In this document: positions 60,902 through 64,000 of the stretch, piece after piece
Numbering within the stretch: the first letter of the stretch is position 1
Layout of the letters: each line of letters begins with the position of its first letter
Source of the DNA: Methylobacterium sp. 2A
GTDB lineage: Bacteria; Pseudomonadota; Alphaproteobacteria; Rhizobiales; Beijerinckiaceae
Length of the DNA stretch: 64,000 nucleotides
Assembly (NCBI RefSeq): GCF_009806555.1
Contig: NZ_VUOK01000003.1
Location: 124,001 to 188,000, forward strand
Reading direction: 5' to 3'
The notes under the pieces: model-generated
Database searches by the model: none
Told to the model about the DNA's origin: nothing
The model's input: the letters and a program-made list of their open reading frames with translations, nothing else
Program-made: the position numbers and the translations under genes

Positions 60902-63049
60902 TCAAGCCTTGCCCACCGCCATCAGCGCAAACGCATAAATCAGCGCCACCTCCTCCAGCCGGTCGAACCGGCCGGCGGCGCCGCCGTGGCCGGCCTCCAT
61001 GTTGATCCGCAGGAGCACCGGGCCGCCCCCCGTCATGGTGGCGCGCAGCCGCGCGACCCATTTGGCCGGCTCCCAGTAGGTCACCCGCGGGTCGGTGAGG
61101 CCGCCGAGCGCCAGGATCGCCGGGTATTCCTTCGCGGCGACGTTGTCGTACGGGGAATACGAAAGAATCGTCCGGAAGGCGGTCTCGCTCTCGGCCGGGT
61201 TGCCCCATTCGGGCCATTCCGGCGGGGTGAGCGGCAATTCGGCGTCCAGCATCGTGTTGAGCACGTCGACGAAGGGCACGTCGGCCACGATGCCGGCGAA
61301 CAGCTCGGGCGCCATGTTGGCCACCGCCCCCATCAGCATGCCGCCGGCCGAGCCGCCATGGGCGACGATGCGCTTCTCGGCGGTGTAGCGCGCTCCGATC
61401 AGCGCCCGCGCGCAGGCGATGAAATCCGTGAAGGTGTTGGGCTTCTTCTCGCGCTTGCCGTCGAGGTACCAGCGCCAGCCCTTCTCGGTGCCGCCGCGGA
61501 TATGCGCGATGGCGTAGACGAAGCCGCGATCGACGAGGCTCAGCAGGCTCGTGCGGAACGCGGCCGGCATCAGCGTGCCGTAGGAGCCGTAGCCGTAAAG
61601 CAGGAGCGGTGCGCTGCCGTCGAGGGTGAGGTCGCGCCGGTGCAGCAGCGAGATCGGAACCTGCTCGCCGTCCGGCGCCGTGGCGAACAGCCGCCGGGTC
61701 ACGTAGGCGGCCAGATCGTGCCCGCTCGGCACCGCCTGCCGCTTGCGCAAGCGGCGGTCCCGGCTTGCGCAATCGTAATCCCAGGTCTCGGACGGGGTCG
61801 TCATCGAGGAGTAGACGAAGCGGACCGTCGCCGTGTCGAAGGCGAGGCCGGCGCGCAGGCCCAGGGAATAGGCCTCCTCATCGAAGGCGACCGTATGCTC
61901 GGCATCGTCGGCGAGGTCGCGCACGACGATCCGCGGCCGGGCGTTCTCGATCTCCAGCCGGATGAGGTGGCCCGAGAGCAGGTGCAGGTGGCGGATCATC
62001 ACCCCGGGCCGGTGCGGCACGAGGTCGGTCCAGTTGGCGCGGCCCGGGTCGTCGAGGGGCGCGGTGACGATCTTGAAATCCTCGGCCCCGTCGGCGTTGG
62101 TGCGGATGAACAGCCGGTCGCCGCGATGCTCCACGCCGTAGATCAGCAGCGGCGTGCGCGGCTCGACGAGGCGCAGGGGCGCCCCCGCCGCGTGCCGGTC
62201 GAGCAGGCGGATCTCGGAGGTCTCGTGGTCGCTCGCCGTCACGTCGAGGAAGGCGCCGGACTGCGTCTTGCCGATATGGACGAAGTAGCCGGCATCGGGC
62301 TCGGTATAGACCGTCTCGTCATCGGATTGCGCGGTGCCGAGGCGGTGGCGCATGACCTTGGCGGGGCGGTGGTTGGCGTCGAGCGCCACGTACCAGAAGC
62401 TCTCCCCGTCTCCGGCCCAGACCGCCTCGCCGGAGGTCGCCTCGACCCGGTCGTCGCGGTCGAGGCCGGTGGCGATGTCGCGCACCCGGATCGTGTAGAG
62501 TTCCGAGCCCTTGGTGTCGGCGCTCCAGGCCAGCCGCGTGTGGTCGTCGGAATGGACCGCCGCGGCAATCTCGAAGAACGGCAGGCCTTCGCCCTCGCGG
62601 TCGCCGTCGATCAGGATCGTCTCGTCCGGGTCGGGGCCCGATTCGGGGACGTCGGGCGAAGCGGCGGGGCGCCGGCAGATCAGCGGGTGCTGTCCGCCCT
62701 CCCGGTGGCGCGTGTAGTAGGCGAACGGCCCGTCCGGCTCCGGGACGCCGCTCTCGTCCTCCTGGATCCGCCCGCGCATCTCCGCGACGAGCTGCTTGCG
62801 CAGATCCGCGGTCCGGGCGAGCGCCGCCTCGGCGAAGGCGTTCTCGGCCTTCAGGTAGGCGGCGATGTCCTCGGGCAGCGCCGCGGGGTCCTTGAGGACC
62901 GTCTGCCAGTTCTCGGCCTTCAGCCAGGCATAGGGGTCGGTGATCTCCTGCCCGTGGACGCTGAAGCGCCGGGGCCGGGCCTCGGCCATCGGTGCCACCA
63001 TCGGCGTACCGGTCGCTTGAGCCGGGAAGCCTCGGCCGATCTCCGTCAT
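60902..63049 (-). CDS. ptrB: Oligopeptidase B (S9 family serine peptidase)
   Basis: 715 residues from ATG 63049 with GGGAG about 5 nt upstream. N-terminal beta-propeller (about 1-430) and C-terminal alpha/beta hydrolase with Ser in HGGSAGGMLMGAV (about 555-567), Asp in LGGLTDPRVTYWEPAKW and His in MEAGHGGAAGRF. SYGTLMPAAFRTSLLSLVDRGFVYAIAHIRGGTEKG matches the S9A family. Cleaves small peptides after basic residues in the cytosol. Single gene next to the broken IS. Confidence 0.95.
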   Translation of the reverse strand: MTEIGRGFPAQATGTPMVAPMAEARPRRFSVHGQEITDPYAWLKAENWQTVLKDPAALPEDIAAYLKAENAFAEAALARTADLRKQLVAEMRGRIQEDESGVPEPDGPFAYYTRHREGGQHPLICRRPAASPDVPESGPDPDETILIDGDREGEGLPFFEIAAAVHSDDHTRLAWSADTKGSELYTIRVRDIATGLDRDDRVEATSGEAVWAGDGESFWYVALDANHRPAKVMRHRLGTAQSDDETVYTEPDAGYFVHIGKTQSGAFLDVTASDHETSEIRLLDRHAAGAPLRLVEPRTPLLIYGVEHRGDRLFIRTNADGAEDFKIVTAPLDDPGRANWTDLVPHRPGVMIRHLHLLSGHLIRLEIENARPRIVVRDLADDAEHTVAFDEEAYSLGLRAGLAFDTATVRFVYSSMTTPSETWDYDCASRDRRLRKRQAVPSGHDLAAYVTRRLFATAPDGEQVPISLLHRRDLTLDGSAPLLLYGYGSYGTLMPAAFRTSLLSLVDRGFVYAIAHIRGGTEKGWRWYLDGKREKKPNTFTDFIACARALIGARYTAEKRIVAHGGSAGGMLMGAVANMAPELFAGIVADVPFVDVLNTMLDAELPLTPPEWPEWGNPAESETAFRTILSYSPYDNVAAKEYPAILALGGLTDPRVTYWEPAKWVARLRATMTGGGPVLLRINMEAGHGGAAGRFDRLEEVALIYAFALMAVGKA

Positions 63050-63256
63050 CGTGTCTCCCGTCGGATCGCGTCGCATGGGGTCAGGGCGTGCGGGTCACGG
63101 GATGTGTCCCGGCGCGCGGCGGGATGCAAGACGGTGCCGCGCGGGGCTGGAGTCCGACCGGCGCGCCCTGCGGGACCCCAATCGGACCTTCGGCGTTGAA
63201 CTGCCGGCCGCGGCGCATCCGCGTGGGCGGCGCCGGTTCGAGCCCGAGGTGCCGTC

Positions 63257-63481
63257 ATGGTCGCAGCCCCCGCGTCCCAGTCCGATTCGCAGGGCGATCC
63301 ATCCCCGCCCGATCTGGAGCAGGTGAACGACATCCTCGCGGAATGGGCCGCCCGCTCGGCCGCAGACAGCGCGGCGCTGATCGATCGGTTCGAGGCGATG
63401 GGCTACGAGGTCCGCGGCAAGTCCGAGGCCGAGATCGCGCAGGTCCTGCACCGGCCGCCGACCCGGGCGGCGACGCGTTAG
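63257..63481 (+). CDS. Small hypothetical protein (74 aa)
   Basis: 74 residues. Soluble and helical: DLEQVNDILAEWAARSAADSAALIDRFEAMGYEVRGKSEAEIAQVLHRPP. Reads like a compact helical protein with good composition. AT-richer leader DNA for the next gene follows. No family recognised. Confidence 0.6.
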   Translation: MVAAPASQSDSQGDPSPPDLEQVNDILAEWAARSAADSAALIDRFEAMGYEVRGKSEAEIAQVLHRPPTRAATR

Positions 63482-63573
63482 CTGGGGATAATAGGTAAAA
63501 ATACCTTGAATTTCTGAGATTTCCTGGCAGGCTGTCCCTGTGCGTCCGAGCCATAGCGCGTCAGGAACAAAAC

Positions 63574-64000
63574 ATGAACAAAAAAGTCGGGCCGGCGTCC
63601 CCCGGCCTTGCCGTGTCGAAGCGTTCCCGGGCGCGGAAGGCGGCCCTGCCCGCGGAGGCCACCCGCCTGCTGGCGCGGCTCGGCGAGCCGGGGGCCTATG
63701 CCCGACCCGACCCGTTCGCCGAGGATTCGCTCCTCGTCCGGCGCGGGGGGGCGGGCATCTCGGTGGGGAGCGGGCGGTTCGCGGCGGCATCCGGCCGGAC
63801 CCTCGTGGCGGCCGATCTGGCGGACTGGGATGAGTCCGGCACGCGGTTGACGATCAGCACCGCCGGGCGGTCGCGCCTGCGCCGGCAGGCGGCGGGGGGC
63901 GAGGCCGCCTTCGCCGCGCAGCACCGCGAGCTGGCCGTGGAGAAGGGGGAGGGAAGCGCGGAGCCGGTCCTGCGCAACGCCGCCGAGAACCCGCTCGCCT
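63574..64000 (+). CDS. DUF6456 domain-containing protein (partial)
   Basis: ATG 63574 (MNKKVGPASP), with AGGA about 6 nt upstream; the frame is open to the window edge, 142 complete codons. After a Lys/Arg-rich head come TRLLARLGEPGAYARPD and a region LTISTAGRSRLRRQ, FAAQHRELAVEKGEG and VLRNAAENPLA, the DUF6456 pattern (LdtR-like winged-helix associated). An AT-richer promoter-like stretch (63490-63570) precedes it. C-terminus lies outside the window. Confidence 0.7.
   Translation, partial: MNKKVGPASPGLAVSKRSRARKAALPAEATRLLARLGEPGAYARPDPFAEDSLLVRRGGAGISVGSGRFAAASGRTLVAADLADWDESGTRLTISTAGRSRLRRQAAGGEAAFAAQHRELAVEKGEGSAEPVLRNAAENPLA

Noticed and set aside
60896..63199. Long plus-strand frame antisense to oligopeptidase B
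   Set aside because: No motif, shadow composition; the S9 catalytic triad is on the minus strand.
1..64000. tRNA, rRNA, riboswitch or CRISPR array
   Set aside because: No cloverleaf-like intergenic sequence, no rRNA-like stretch and no regularly spaced direct repeats were recognised by eye; a tRNAscan and Rfam search would be decisive.

Overview
The window is GC-rich DNA of an alphaproteobacterium. The frequent GTG and TTG starts, a MucR/Ros-type regulator, Hyphomicrobiales-style gene content and many small secreted hypotheticals fit Methylobacterium or a close relative best; that genus call is inference from content, not a database match. No rRNA, tRNA or CRISPR array was recognised. Most of the window is chromosomal housekeeping and stress-physiology genes in short operons, with small accessory patches around 52.4-54.9 kb and 58.6-60.8 kb.

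Layout. 0-1.4 kb: an osmoprotectant-type ABC importer (permease cut by the window edge, plus its binding protein). 1.7-14.5 kb: mostly single genes, including SelO AMPylase, an SDR, a PAP2 phosphatase, a cysteine-less MucR-like protein, VanZ, CDP-diacylglycerol pyrophosphatase, a catalase-like fusion protein, a DUF4336 protein, a YgjV protein and several small hypotheticals. 15.0-17.7 kb: a tight three-gene operon of a YqcI/YcgG (GntA-like) putative heme N-oxygenase, a class I methyltransferase and an EgtD-like amino acid trimethylase. 17.7-24 kb: a small membrane protein, a tandem YdcZ-type DMT pair, an OPT transporter, a DUF2243 membrane protein with a coupled 50-residue membrane peptide, and a GAF-PAS-GGDEF-EAL protein. 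24.3-26.8 kb: a cystine-type ABC importer. 27-31 kb: a DHDPS-family lyase, a soluble PAS chemoreceptor and a class I aminotransferase.

31.2-34.4 kb: a cyanide-insensitive bd-type quinol oxidase operon (cioA, cioB, DUF2474 peptide) and a GbsR/MarR regulator. 34.4-39.7 kb: GntR and LysR regulators; the LysR gene diverges from a glyoxalase-fold dioxygenase, an esterase and a DoxX gene that resemble the Bacillus mhqO-mhqD-mhqP quinone-stress set; then a Gfo/Idh/MocA oxidoreductase. 39.7-42.1 kb: argJ, a SIMPL-domain protein and mutT joined by 4-bp stop/start overlaps. 42.3-45.3 kb: a degenerate receiver protein and a transmembrane chemoreceptor. 45.3-52.2 kb, all on the minus strand: TetR, proC, a YbjN protein, UbiK, a His/Met/Arg-repeat secreted protein, PhoH and a UvrD/PcrA helicase.

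52.4-54.9 kb: an MFS exporter with a divergent LysR regulator. 55.1-58.5 kb: a large AsmA-family protein. 58.6-60.8 kb: an AT-richer accessory patch with an SGNH-like protein, a possible gene fragment and a damaged IS630 transposase broken at its catalytic Glu codon by a 22-bp insertion. 60.9-63.0 kb: oligopeptidase B. 63.2-64 kb: a small hypothetical and the start of a DUF6456 protein.

The most promising candidate for an undescribed system is the N-oxygenase/methyltransferase/EgtD-like operon. Two genes overlap by GTGA and the third lies 10 bp away, no egtB is adjacent, and the EgtD homologue carries Asp where I recall Glu in the histidine-binding motif.
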